Assembly: GCA_018830885.1 (NCBI GenBank)
Contig: JAHJRI010000260.1
Span: forward strand, 1-36,527
Direction: 5' to 3'
Origin: a bacterium
GTDB taxonomy: Bacteria > SAR324 > XYD2-FULL-50-16
DNA length: 36,527 nt
Under the pieces are notes generated by a model. It made no database searches. It was not told the DNA's origin and saw nothing but the letters and a program-made list of their open reading frames with translations. Positions 16,743 to 23,483 of the stretch are shown piece after piece. Within the stretch, counting starts at the first letter, position 1; every line of letters starts with the position of its first letter. Position numbers and translations under genes: made by a program.

Positions 16743-16887
16743 GATGCCTCCTTTTACGGTCCTTGTTTCCCCCGGGGTTGACCGGGGAGAGATGAATCGA
16801 TAACAGGGTAAAAACGATGAAACACCCTGCGACAGGAAATCAAAATACGTCACGAACCTGAAGCAGGGGATTTAGACTGAATGGAAC

Positions 16888-16930
16888 TCCATTAAAATTT
16901 ATATAACAATGATATATAAATTTTAATGGA
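16888..16930. promoter_or_regulatory. Perfect AT-rich 18-bp inverted repeat
   Basis: The arms TCCATTAAAATTTATATA (16888-16905) and its exact complement (16913-16930) flank the 7-base spacer ACAATGA. It lies about 146 bp upstream of the amidase start. Read on the minus strand it contains TATATAAAT-like -10 sequences. An operator-promoter for the amidase operon is the most economical reading; a terminator is less likely since no T-run follows. Confidence 0.55.
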
Positions 16931-17059
16931 TCCGGTTCGGGACGTTTAAACCCTAAGACAGGTATTTTATAAATGATTTTTTCTGAACAAAAACTAAATT
17001 AACAATCAAAATAAGTCAAGGAAAATAATTGGTCTCTTTTTGATATCACCCGAACCGGA
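16931..17059. repeat. 129-bp segment bracketed by 11-bp inverted repeats
   Basis: TCCGGTTCGGG at 16931-16941 faces CCCGAACCGGA at 17049-17059. The segment between is AT-rich and has no open frame of note. The left arm abuts the AT-rich palindrome directly. No flanking target duplication is obvious. Confidence 0.4.
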
Positions 17060-17149
17060 CTGCTCCGAGGGCTCTCTATCGGGTAAAGTCCTGACCAGCT
17101 GATCGTAAAAAATAAAAAAATGCGCAACTATTCAGAACTTTATCTAAGG

Positions 17150-17289
17150 AGAAGCTGAGACCTGTATGTAATTGAACGGATTGGGAGTGGTTAAGCATCG
17201 CCATGAAGGCGATGCGAACGACCGCCCTCGGAAGACGGCCATGGATGGCCGTCGAGAATGAGTTCAATCACATACCGGTCTTAGCTTCT
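17150..17289. repeat. 140-bp palindromic REP/MITE-like element
   Basis: Outer arms of 28 bp (17150-17177 and 17262-17289) are inverted copies with 25 matching positions. Inside lie two further perfect hairpins: GCATCGCC / GGCGATGC (17195-17202, 17208-17215) and GACGGCCAT / ATGGCCGTC (17234-17242, 17245-17253). The composition is more GC-rich than the flanks. This nested symmetry is typical of REP-type or miniature inverted-repeat elements. No transposase is present here. Confidence 0.6.
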
Positions 17290-17476
17290 ATAGCTGAACC
17301 TGAATAGCTGAATAGACACTAAAAAGTGACAATATCCTTCCAGTGGACCCCATCAGCAGATGGTATCAGATTCCGGACGGCTGGGGTTCTGTGAAGACAG
17401 GGACAGGATGACTTGCAGCGAAAGTACCCGCTGTTCTGAAAAATCCGGTTGGCAGACGTGCTCGTTTTGGAAAAGT

Positions 17477-18388
17477 CTAAATCAAAAGGACGATGGTCAG
17501 TGAGAAAAATGAGAGGATGGTGGAAATCAGGATGGTGGCCGAAGCCATTTCCGTATCGCTGTTCAGTTGGGATGACAGAATGTAGATGGAGGTGGCGGTG
17601 GGCAGTGCGAAAAAGATCATGCTGATCTTGAAGGGAATACCGGTCACGCCAAAGGCCTGCAGCAGGAAATAGCCTATTAGCGGCATCAGGATCAGTTTGC
17701 AGACGGCTGCGATCACAGACACATTAAAATAGCCTTTGAGACCCCGAAAGGTCAGTGTGCCCCCGATAGACAGCAAAGCCAGCGGGAGTGTGACAGAGGT
17801 CATCAATTGAAAGGTGTTGACCAGAAAATTCGGAAAGGATCCGACGCCCCGGGCATAGAGAATTCCCGCAACACAGGAGAGAATCAGGGGATTGGAGATC
17901 ACGGCCCGGCTCATCATCAGGAATGTATGCTTCGCGTCGATCCGTCGACCGGAATACCAGATCAGGGTCGAGACTGCCGCCACATTAATGATGGGGATCG
18001 CGATACTGATCATGATCCCGAAATACCGCACCCCCTCCGCACCAAAAGCGTTGATAACGATGGCCATCCCGATGTAGGTGTTGAACCGGTAAGCGCTCTG
18101 GGAGAAAGTACCGGCACCGAAATTGGAAATGTGAAAAACGCGAATGAGAATCAGACTCAGGACAAAAATCAGCACAATGACAATCAGGACCACCAGGCAG
18201 TAGGTGAGATCCATTTCGCCGGTCGAGCTGGCGCTGCCGATTTTCCAGAATAACAGGGCCGGAAAGAAGATGAAGTAGACCAGCCGGTCGGCTGTTTTCA
18301 GGAAGACATCGCCGGTCAGATCGTATCTGCGCAGGATGATACCGATGCCAAGCAGGGCGAAAACGGGGAAAACACTGTTAATAACCAA
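17477..18388 (-). CDS. AEC-family (auxin efflux carrier-like) transporter
   Basis: A membrane carrier of about 304 residues with ten likely helices in two inverted halves, as is usual for the AEC/MdcF family. Recognisable are the N-terminal INSVFPVFALLGIGIILRR, the central QSAYRFNTYIGMAI helix with its polar N-T-Y, and the C-terminal LPTATSIYILSSQL with a helix-break proline. Family members move organic anions such as malonate or malate, or export amino-acid-like compounds. The TTG at 18388 is preferred because AAGGA lies seven bases before it and the protein then begins as the family does; an upstream TTG at 18466 would add 26 polar residues. It stands alone, divergent from the oxyanion-type ABC operon. 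The substrate is unknown. Confidence 0.85.
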   Translation of the reverse strand: MVINSVFPVFALLGIGIILRRYDLTGDVFLKTADRLVYFIFFPALLFWKIGSASSTGEMDLTYCLVVLIVIVLIFVLSLILIRVFHISNFGAGTFSQSAYRFNTYIGMAIVINAFGAEGVRYFGIMISIAIPIINVAAVSTLIWYSGRRIDAKHTFLMMSRAVISNPLILSCVAGILYARGVGSFPNFLVNTFQLMTSVTLPLALLSIGGTLTFRGLKGYFNVSVIAAVCKLILMPLIGYFLLQAFGVTGIPFKISMIFFALPTATSIYILSSQLNSDTEMASATILISTILSFFSLTIVLLI

Positions 18389-18481
18389 TTCGAAATCCTT
18401 ACTCTGGGGATTGGGGGGAGACACATGTAAGAGTTCTATCTTTTCCGAATTGGCCCTGAAAGTCAATGCTCAAAGGTGAGC

Positions 18482-18654
18482 GGGTGCACCAAAAACATGT
18501 AGGATTGTGATCATAACCGCTTCAAGAGGTTATTTATTCAGAAAAACGCATGCATCCATCCTTGGAGCTCCTGGAATCCATCCCTGGCTTCCAAGGTTTT
18601 CTGAACAAACAACCGCTTTCCGCTGACAGGTATCCACACATATTTGGTGCACCC
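18482..18654. repeat. 173-bp element with 12-bp terminal inverted repeats
   Basis: GGGTGCACCAAA (18482-18493) faces TTTGGTGCACCC (18643-18654); each arm also contains the self-complementary GGTGCACC. Inside is a nested dyad: TTCAGAAAA with TTTTCTGAA, and CCTTGGA with TCCAAGG. The size, ends and lack of coding potential resemble a miniature inverted-repeat element. Paired regulator sites between divergent genes are the alternative. Confidence 0.5.
18564..18614. repeat. Dispersed imperfect repeat, copy 2
   Basis: Aligns with 1197-1246; the shared core is TGGCTTCCA then RGGTT. It lies inside the 173-bp inverted-repeat element, but copy 1 has no such terminal repeats, so the core may be the mobile or conserved unit. 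Confidence 0.4.
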
Positions 18655-18706
18655 AGGAGAGCCTGCTGCTGGATGCAGTACCAGCGACGGTAACGGCGTG
18701 TTTGCT

Positions 18707-18735
18707 TTGACAGCCATTCGTTTACCGGATACCAT
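18707..18735 (+). promoter_or_regulatory. Possible promoter of the oxyanion-type ABC operon
   Basis: A perfect -35 TTGACA (18707-18712) is followed after 17 bp by TACCAT (18730-18735, four of six). The next gene starts 65 bp further on. The -10 match is weak, and no ModE-type dyad is evident. Confidence 0.35.
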
Positions 18736-18799
18736 AAAATCGCAGTGCCGTTTTTCGCACAGCCGGTTCTCTCCGCTACCCTCGACAGTGATTCACCCT

Positions 18800-19882
18800 A
18801 TGATTCAGATTGAGACGATCAAATCCTTTGACGACAGCAGGCTCGCACTCTCCTTTTCGGCGGCGAGCAATCGAATTGTGCTGTTTGGGGCATCCGGTGC
18901 CGGGAAATCGGTGCTGCTCAAAATGATCGCGGGGTTTTACAATCCGGATCGGGGAAAAATCAGTGTCAATTCCCGCATGCTGTTTGATTCTGAAAACGGG
19001 ATTGATATTCCCATTTATCAGCGCAGAATCGGCTACCTGCCCCAGGAGTATACCCTTTTCCCCAATCTGACCGTCAGAAGCAATATCCTTTACGGGGTCA
19101 GGTTCCAAAAAAAAGTCCTGGACAAAAGCTGGTTTGATACGTTGATCAGCCGCCTTGAGATCGGGGATCTGCTGGAAAGGGACCCCGGATCCCTGTCCGG
19201 GGGGCAGCAGCAGAGAGTGGCACTGGCTCGCAGTTTGATCATCCGGCCGGATATCCTGCTGCTGGATGAGCCGTTCAGTGCGCTTGACAGTGCCATCCGC
19301 GAGACATTGCGCAATATGGTGATGGATATGGTGGATGAGCTGGATATCGTCACCCTGCTGGTGACCCATGATCTGGATGAGGCGTTTGTTTTTGGCCAGC
19401 ACCTGGTTCTGGTGGATCAGGGAGCGGTTGTTGAAGCAGGTGAGCGGGATGGGCTGTACCAGCATCCCCGGTTTGTTGAGGCAGCAAGGTTGCTGGGCTT
19501 TACCAACATCTATCCGATACAGAAAATAGAGGAAGGTACGGCGACCATTCAGAGTGGGGATACATTTTTTTGCGGGGGTGTTTTTAAAGGGAAAAACCCC
19601 TATCTGTGCATTCGTCCCGAACATATCATGATCCTCCGTGAAAACCGGCCGGTAGACGGGAAAAAAAGGACCAACGGCATTGATGGAGAGATCCGCCATG
19701 TCTACCATCACGGCCGGTACATTAAAATCCAGCTGTTAACGGGTTCCGGGCTGGAGATGCAGATTAACATTCCGGTGCATGTGTTTGACAGACTCAAGCT
19801 GAAACCCGGTATGACATTGCGGGTTTTTTTAAAAGAGGAATCCATCGTTGTATGCAATTCCAGAGATGACGGGGGGCTATGA
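18800..19882 (+). CDS. ABC transporter ATPase, ModC/oxyanion type
   Basis: A 360-residue cytoplasmic ATPase. Walker A is GASGAGKS (about residues 29-36), the Q-loop is YLPQEYTLFP, the signature is LSGGQQQRVALARS, Walker B is ILLLDEP, and the H-loop is LLVTHDLDEA. The last 130 residues form a regulatory TOBE/MOP-like domain (CIRPEHIMIL then a beta-rich end), as in ModC, CysA and PotA. The start at 18800 is inferred from family alignment (MIQIETIKSF); the longer frame adds unrelated residues. The stop overlaps the binding-protein ATG (ATGA), so the three genes are coupled. Substrate class is inferred from the partner proteins. Placing the ATPase first is unusual, since mod operons usually run binding protein, permease, ATPase. 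Confidence 0.85.
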   Translation: MIQIETIKSFDDSRLALSFSAASNRIVLFGASGAGKSVLLKMIAGFYNPDRGKISVNSRMLFDSENGIDIPIYQRRIGYLPQEYTLFPNLTVRSNILYGVRFQKKVLDKSWFDTLISRLEIGDLLERDPGSLSGGQQQRVALARSLIIRPDILLLDEPFSALDSAIRETLRNMVMDMVDELDIVTLLVTHDLDEAFVFGQHLVLVDQGAVVEAGERDGLYQHPRFVEAARLLGFTNIYPIQKIEEGTATIQSGDTFFCGGVFKGKNPYLCIRPEHIMILRENRPVDGKKRTNGIDGEIRHVYHHGRYIKIQLLTGSGLEMQINIPVHVFDRLKLKPGMTLRVFLKEESIVVCNSRDDGGL

Positions 19883-20631
19883 AACGTTTCATCTTGCTGG
19901 TAACGATGGTGATCCTTCTGCCAGTGACGGATGCAACCGCCGGGGATATTTACTGGTATCTGGCGGTGTCCATGGCCAAGCCGGGCGGGGAAGTCGTCGC
20001 CCGGTTCAACCAGCAGGCGGGTGGGGACCGGGTGCTGCTGATTCTGGGCGGGTCCGGCCAGCTCTTAAGTAAAATAGAACTGGCTCGGCGGGGAGATTTC
20101 TATACCCCTGCTTCCGACGATTTTCTCATAAAAGCCAGTGACAAAGGGCTGGTGCAAAGCCAGCGTCTGCTCCTCTATCAGAAACCGGTTTTCGGGGTTT
20201 CCCGGGCAGGCCATTTAAAAATCCGCGCTTTCAGTGATCTATATCGCCCCGGGGTCCGGCTGGCGCTCGGCAATGCGAAAACCATGGCGCTAGGGGCGGC
20301 CTACCTGCAGATCGAGGAGCGGATGGGAAGATCCCTGGCAGGCCGGATTCGTGCAAACAGCCAGCTGGAAGCGATCAATATCTCACAGATCGTTAACTAT
20401 CTGCGGGCCGACGTTGTGGATGCCGGGATCATCTTTGATACCGTTGCCCGGGCAAATCGACTGGACTATGTGGAGATTCCCGAATCGTATAACAGCCCCG
20501 TTGGATCGTATTTCATCCGTCTGGTCTTCTCTACAGGAAGTGAGGCGTCTCTGGAGCGATTTGAAACCTTCCTGTTTCAACAGACCCGGATATTTGCCAA
20601 ACACGGATTTCAGCTGGTTAAAACCCCATGA
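19879..20631 (+). CDS. ModA/TupA-like periplasmic substrate-binding protein
   Basis: A 250-residue secreted protein with a signal peptide of about 21 residues ending TDATA-G. It keeps the ModA fold pattern: a first oxyanion loop (YLAVSMAK, where ModA has A-x-S-L), GGSGQLLSKI where ModA has GSSGxLxxQI, a SDDFLIKAS stretch in place of the usual SAD motif, LALGNAKTMALGAAYLQI, and the DAGIIFDTVA segment. The deviations in the ligand loops mean molybdate, tungstate, sulphate or another small anion are all possible. Both ends overlap neighbouring genes by four bases (ATGA). It should work in the periplasm with the permease encoded next. Confidence 0.75.
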   Translation: MKRFILLVTMVILLPVTDATAGDIYWYLAVSMAKPGGEVVARFNQQAGGDRVLLILGGSGQLLSKIELARRGDFYTPASDDFLIKASDKGLVQSQRLLLYQKPVFGVSRAGHLKIRAFSDLYRPGVRLALGNAKTMALGAAYLQIEERMGRSLAGRIRANSQLEAINISQIVNYLRADVVDAGIIFDTVARANRLDYVEIPESYNSPVGSYFIRLVFSTGSEASLERFETFLFQQTRIFAKHGFQLVKTP

Positions 20632-21395
20632 AAATATCCCGGTTTTCGCTTATCATTGCACTCCTGTTTCTGATTTTTCTGTTCGGTGTCTTTGCGGGGG
20701 GCGTGTTGAGCATCGATCTGTCTGCCCTGTCCGCATTGCTGGTGGAAACCTCATTCTTATCAGCAGTCCTGTTCAGTCTCAAGACATCGCTGCTGGCAAC
20801 GGTGATTGCCTTCATCATCGGGGTCCCCGCCGGTTTTTATCTGGCTCGTGTCAAGGGACGGCTGGCCAGACTGCTGGATGTGCTCTTCGATATTCCCATA
20901 GTTGTTCCCCCCCTGATTATCGGGGTGCTGCTGTTGACCTTTTTCAACCAGCCGCTGATCAAAGCGATCTACCCCTTTATCTTCACTACGGCCGGCGCTG
21001 TCATTGCGCAGTTTTTCGTGGCGGTGCCCTTTACCATCAAGTCGTCCAAAACGGCATTCGCACTGGTCCCGCCAATTTATGAGCGCATCGCGATGACGCT
21101 GGGGGCGCGTCCCTTTGTCTCTTTTTTCGATACGACCTTCAAGATCGCCCTGCCGGGAATCAGTTCCGGTCTTGTCCTGACCTGGCTGCGGTGCCTGGGG
21201 GAGTTTGGTGCGACCCTCATGGTTGGCGGTGGTATCCCGGGGAAAACGGAAAATATTCCCGTCAATGTCTATCTTCACATGAGTGGTGGGGATTATAAGC
21301 TGGGAATTGCCGTCAGTCTGCTGACCGTGCTGCTTGTTATTTTCTGTATCATTCTGATCAACAGCTTTTTGTTGCGGTTCAAACGCGTCCGGTAA
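20628..21395 (+). CDS. ABC transporter permease, ModB/CysT type
   Basis: A 255-residue inner-membrane permease with about six helices. Helix 1 is residues 7-27. The family stretch FDIPIVVPPLIIGVLLL lies near residue 90. The coupling loop is near residue 150 (IYERIAMTLGARPFVSFFDTTFKIALPGISSGLVL), and LGEFGATLMVGGGIPGKTENIPV matches the ModB/CysT signature that lines the ion path. The start makes an ATGA overlap with the binding-protein stop. It is the last gene of a three-gene operon. No clear terminator follows. Confidence 0.88.
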   Translation: MKISRFSLIIALLFLIFLFGVFAGGVLSIDLSALSALLVETSFLSAVLFSLKTSLLATVIAFIIGVPAGFYLARVKGRLARLLDVLFDIPIVVPPLIIGVLLLTFFNQPLIKAIYPFIFTTAGAVIAQFFVAVPFTIKSSKTAFALVPPIYERIAMTLGARPFVSFFDTTFKIALPGISSGLVLTWLRCLGEFGATLMVGGGIPGKTENIPVNVYLHMSGGDYKLGIAVSLLTVLLVIFCIILINSFLLRFKRVR

Positions 21396-21647
21396 GTTAT
21401 TTGAAGTGACTCGCTGCCAGCAGGATCCGGCATGTGATGAAATCGTCCAATAGCAGGGATCCAGGGCTGTTTTTGATGGACAGTGAATTCAGGACTATTG
21501 ATTGATCGAAAACAAGCTGGTAAAGAATAGGGAGTACACCGGATTTGATGGCCCGATGATGTCACTTCAGGGTCAAAATACTGTTTCAGCAGAATGTCCA
21601 GGCTTATTTCCATTAACCGAACAGCAAAAGAAAACCGACATTAATCG

Positions 21648-22124
21648 ATGGAAAAAAATCAACATATCTCAGGATCAGAAGTAAAATTCGATCCGATCTC
21701 GATGGAGTTCCGGGAGATCATCAGCTACCATCTCAGATTGCTGAAAAGTCTGGATAATTCGGATCAGGGAGATCTGGACCGGGTCGAAAAAGTTGAGACG
21801 ACCAACCGTCAGAACTTGAATGTGATCGCCTATTGTATCTCCTTCCTGATATTCAAATTCATCGATGTTGACCCCTTTGTGCAGCGGAACAACATTGCAT
21901 GGGCATCGAAAGCCCTCGTCAGATACGCCTCAATGACGGATAGGGGAAGAAAGCTGGATAAAAACAGCTACTATTTTCTAAAGGACAAACTGAGGGACTA
22001 CCTGAAGAGCATCAATTCGGAGCTGACGCGTATCGACGGTCAACCCATCGATGTCTGGCAGCACGGATATGACAAGCTGGATAACGAATTGAAGAAAAAA
22101 GGGATTCTGAAAGCACTCGAATAG
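21648..22124 (+). CDS. Hypothetical protein, 158 residues
   Basis: A soluble, mostly helical, charged protein that I do not recognise. Lysine- and aspartate-rich segments alternate with hydrophobic helices (VIAYCISFLIFKFI near residue 60), and the C-terminus is a basic helix. No signal peptide or metal motif is seen. The ribosome-binding site before the ATG at 21648 is poor; an in-frame ATG about 18 codons further on is an alternative. It stands alone, 250 bp after the ABC operon, and converges on the small secreted protein gene. Codon use looks like that of real genes here, which supports it being expressed. Confidence 0.55.
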   Translation: MEKNQHISGSEVKFDPISMEFREIISYHLRLLKSLDNSDQGDLDRVEKVETTNRQNLNVIAYCISFLIFKFIDVDPFVQRNNIAWASKALVRYASMTDRGRKLDKNSYYFLKDKLRDYLKSINSELTRIDGQPIDVWQHGYDKLDNELKKKGILKALE

Positions 22125-22175
22125 AAAGCCCTGCGCATACCCCCCACCGCCTCAGGATAAAACAGCTGAAACGGC

Positions 22176-22478
22176 CTATTTATCATTATTATACAGAATC
22201 AGATCGGTCTTCTTGCTGCAGGCAATATTTCTAGCCTCGCCATAACTTCCTGCCCTCACCTTTCCCGTATACCGGTTCTGGACATCGACAAAATAGAGAT
22301 TGGGGTCTATCTGTTTGATGGTGATCGGGATCTGGTCGTGAAGACACACATCGTGGATGGCGCCGCTGTTGTCGTCGTGCAAGAGAACTTTTTTATTCAA
22401 ATTTCCGGCGATCGCGCTTTTCGATAATAACCAGACGGTCAAGATAAACAACAGCGCTGACAACGGTTTTTTTACCAT
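22176..22478 (-). CDS. Small secreted protein, function unknown
   Basis: A 100-residue protein with a clear signal peptide (MVKKPLSALLFILTVWLL, cleavage after SAIA at about residue 24). The mature part of about 76 residues has two cysteines, in DVCLHD and NIACSK, that could form one disulphide in the periplasm, and many beta-prone segments. GAGGAG lies about six bases before the ATG. It lies downstream of cytidine deaminase on the same strand, with about 110 bp between them. I do not recognise a family. Confidence 0.65.
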   Translation of the reverse strand: MVKKPLSALLFILTVWLLSKSAIAGNLNKKVLLHDDNSGAIHDVCLHDQIPITIKQIDPNLYFVDVQNRYTGKVRAGSYGEARNIACSKKTDLILYNNDK

Positions 22479-22588
22479 GGGGGACTCCTCTATGGGCTGC
22501 TTGACTCTGAATCTCCTGTTCCATCTTTAGTCTAGACACAAACGGTCCCTTTTTCAAGCACGTTGTTGCTGAGCATCGGGAAACCGGT

Positions 22589-23479
22589 TCAGGACGGCAC
22601 AGCGGAGGCCAGGACAATCTCCAGGGGCGTTTGAGAGATGGATTGAAGTGTCTGGCGGGTGGCTGCTGCCAGATCGATCCTGGCATCCCGGGTCTGCACC
22701 AGTAGCGCTCGTTGAATATCGGAAAAACTGTAGGCCCGCATCACCAGGATCGCAATGGCCGACTGCAACGGTAACAGGCTGTTGTTGAAGGCGGCATTTT
22801 CCATATAGGATCCGGTAACGATAAAGCCCCGTTTCGTTTCCAGGGCAACCGCTGAATAGCAGCCACTGTATGGGGCATAAGACCTGGAAGCCGCATCCAG
22901 GGCTTTCAGCACCAGTTCCTCATCCGTCTGTTTGACAAGCTGGAGAGGATGATCCTGGGGTTTCAGCAGCCGGTTGTCGCTCCCGAGATCGCCAGGACCG
23001 AAACCGAAGGGCAAAAGGTCAATCAGCGGGTGGGGGTCCTTACCGGGTAGATAGATCTTCAGGTCTTCTGCCCCGTTCAGTTCAACCATGAATTGCCGGC
23101 ATCCGCCGCACGGGGGTGTTGAGACTGCCACGGCTTTTAGACTGGTCTCACCAAAAGAGGCGGCGTTGGCGATGGCTGCCTGTTCCGCATGAATGGCACT
23201 GCTGAGGCTCTCCCCCGGGAATTCGATATTGGCTCCGAAATAGAAATTGCCGCTCTCTCCCCGACAGATACTCCCCACCCTGAACCCGGAAACAGGCACA
23301 AATGCCCGGGTGGCTGCCAGGGGCAGCAATTTGTCAATCAGTTCCTCGACTGAAATCCGCAATGTCCCGACCAGGGCTTTGACCTCTTCGGCAATGAGGT
23401 AACCCGGGAAGGTCGGGGGAAAATATCCGTCCAGGACCTTGTTGTCGATGGTGCCTCTGATTTTTCTTTTTCTCAACAT
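22589..23479 (-). CDS. cdd: Cytidine deaminase (two-domain, E. coli type)
   Basis: A 296-residue cytoplasmic zinc enzyme that deaminates cytidine and deoxycytidine in pyrimidine salvage. The length matches the two-domain E. coli type rather than the short 130-residue tetrameric type. Zinc and catalytic residues are in the first domain: His97 and Glu99 in SSAIHAEQ, Cys124 and Cys127 in PPCGGCRQ. The second domain (SRSYAPYSGCYSAVALETKRG ...) is the usual inactive copy without zinc ligands. The ATG at 23479 is chosen from the family start and because the stop of the HD-GYP gene lies four bases upstream; the longer frame overlaps that gene by 90 bp. Co-transcription with the HD-GYP gene is likely. 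Confidence 0.92.
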   Translation of the reverse strand: MLRKRKIRGTIDNKVLDGYFPPTFPGYLIAEEVKALVGTLRISVEELIDKLLPLAATRAFVPVSGFRVGSICRGESGNFYFGANIEFPGESLSSAIHAEQAAIANAASFGETSLKAVAVSTPPCGGCRQFMVELNGAEDLKIYLPGKDPHPLIDLLPFGFGPGDLGSDNRLLKPQDHPLQLVKQTDEELVLKALDAASRSYAPYSGCYSAVALETKRGFIVTGSYMENAAFNNSLLPLQSAIAILVMRAYSFSDIQRALLVQTRDARIDLAAATRQTLQSISQTPLEIVLASAVPS

Positions 23480-23483
23480 CCCT

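Larger units (their letters stand above)
16743..17476. other. Repeat-rich region upstream of amidase operon
   Basis: About 730 bp without a supported gene. It contains the AT-rich perfect inverted repeat at 16888-16930, an 11-bp inverted repeat bracketing 16931-17059, and a 140-bp palindromic element at 17150-17289. Two short TAGCTGAA repeats lie at about 17290-17312. The amidase promoter should lie in the left part, but I see no clear box pair outside the AT-rich palindrome. Confidence 0.5.
18389..18799. other. Divergent intergenic region with repeats
   Basis: About 410 bp between the AEC gene and the ABC operon. It contains a 173-bp stretch bracketed by perfect 12-bp inverted repeats (18482-18654), the second copy of the dispersed repeat, and a possible promoter at 18707-18735. 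I see no gene in it. Confidence 0.5.

Noticed and set aside
15864..16781. A 305-residue plus-strand frame
   Set aside because: Opposite the amidase, whose triad and ribosome-binding site are clear.
17076..17267. Possible 63-residue minus-strand gene
   Set aside because: It runs across the palindromic element, so its open frame is explained by the repeat; there is no ribosome-binding site.
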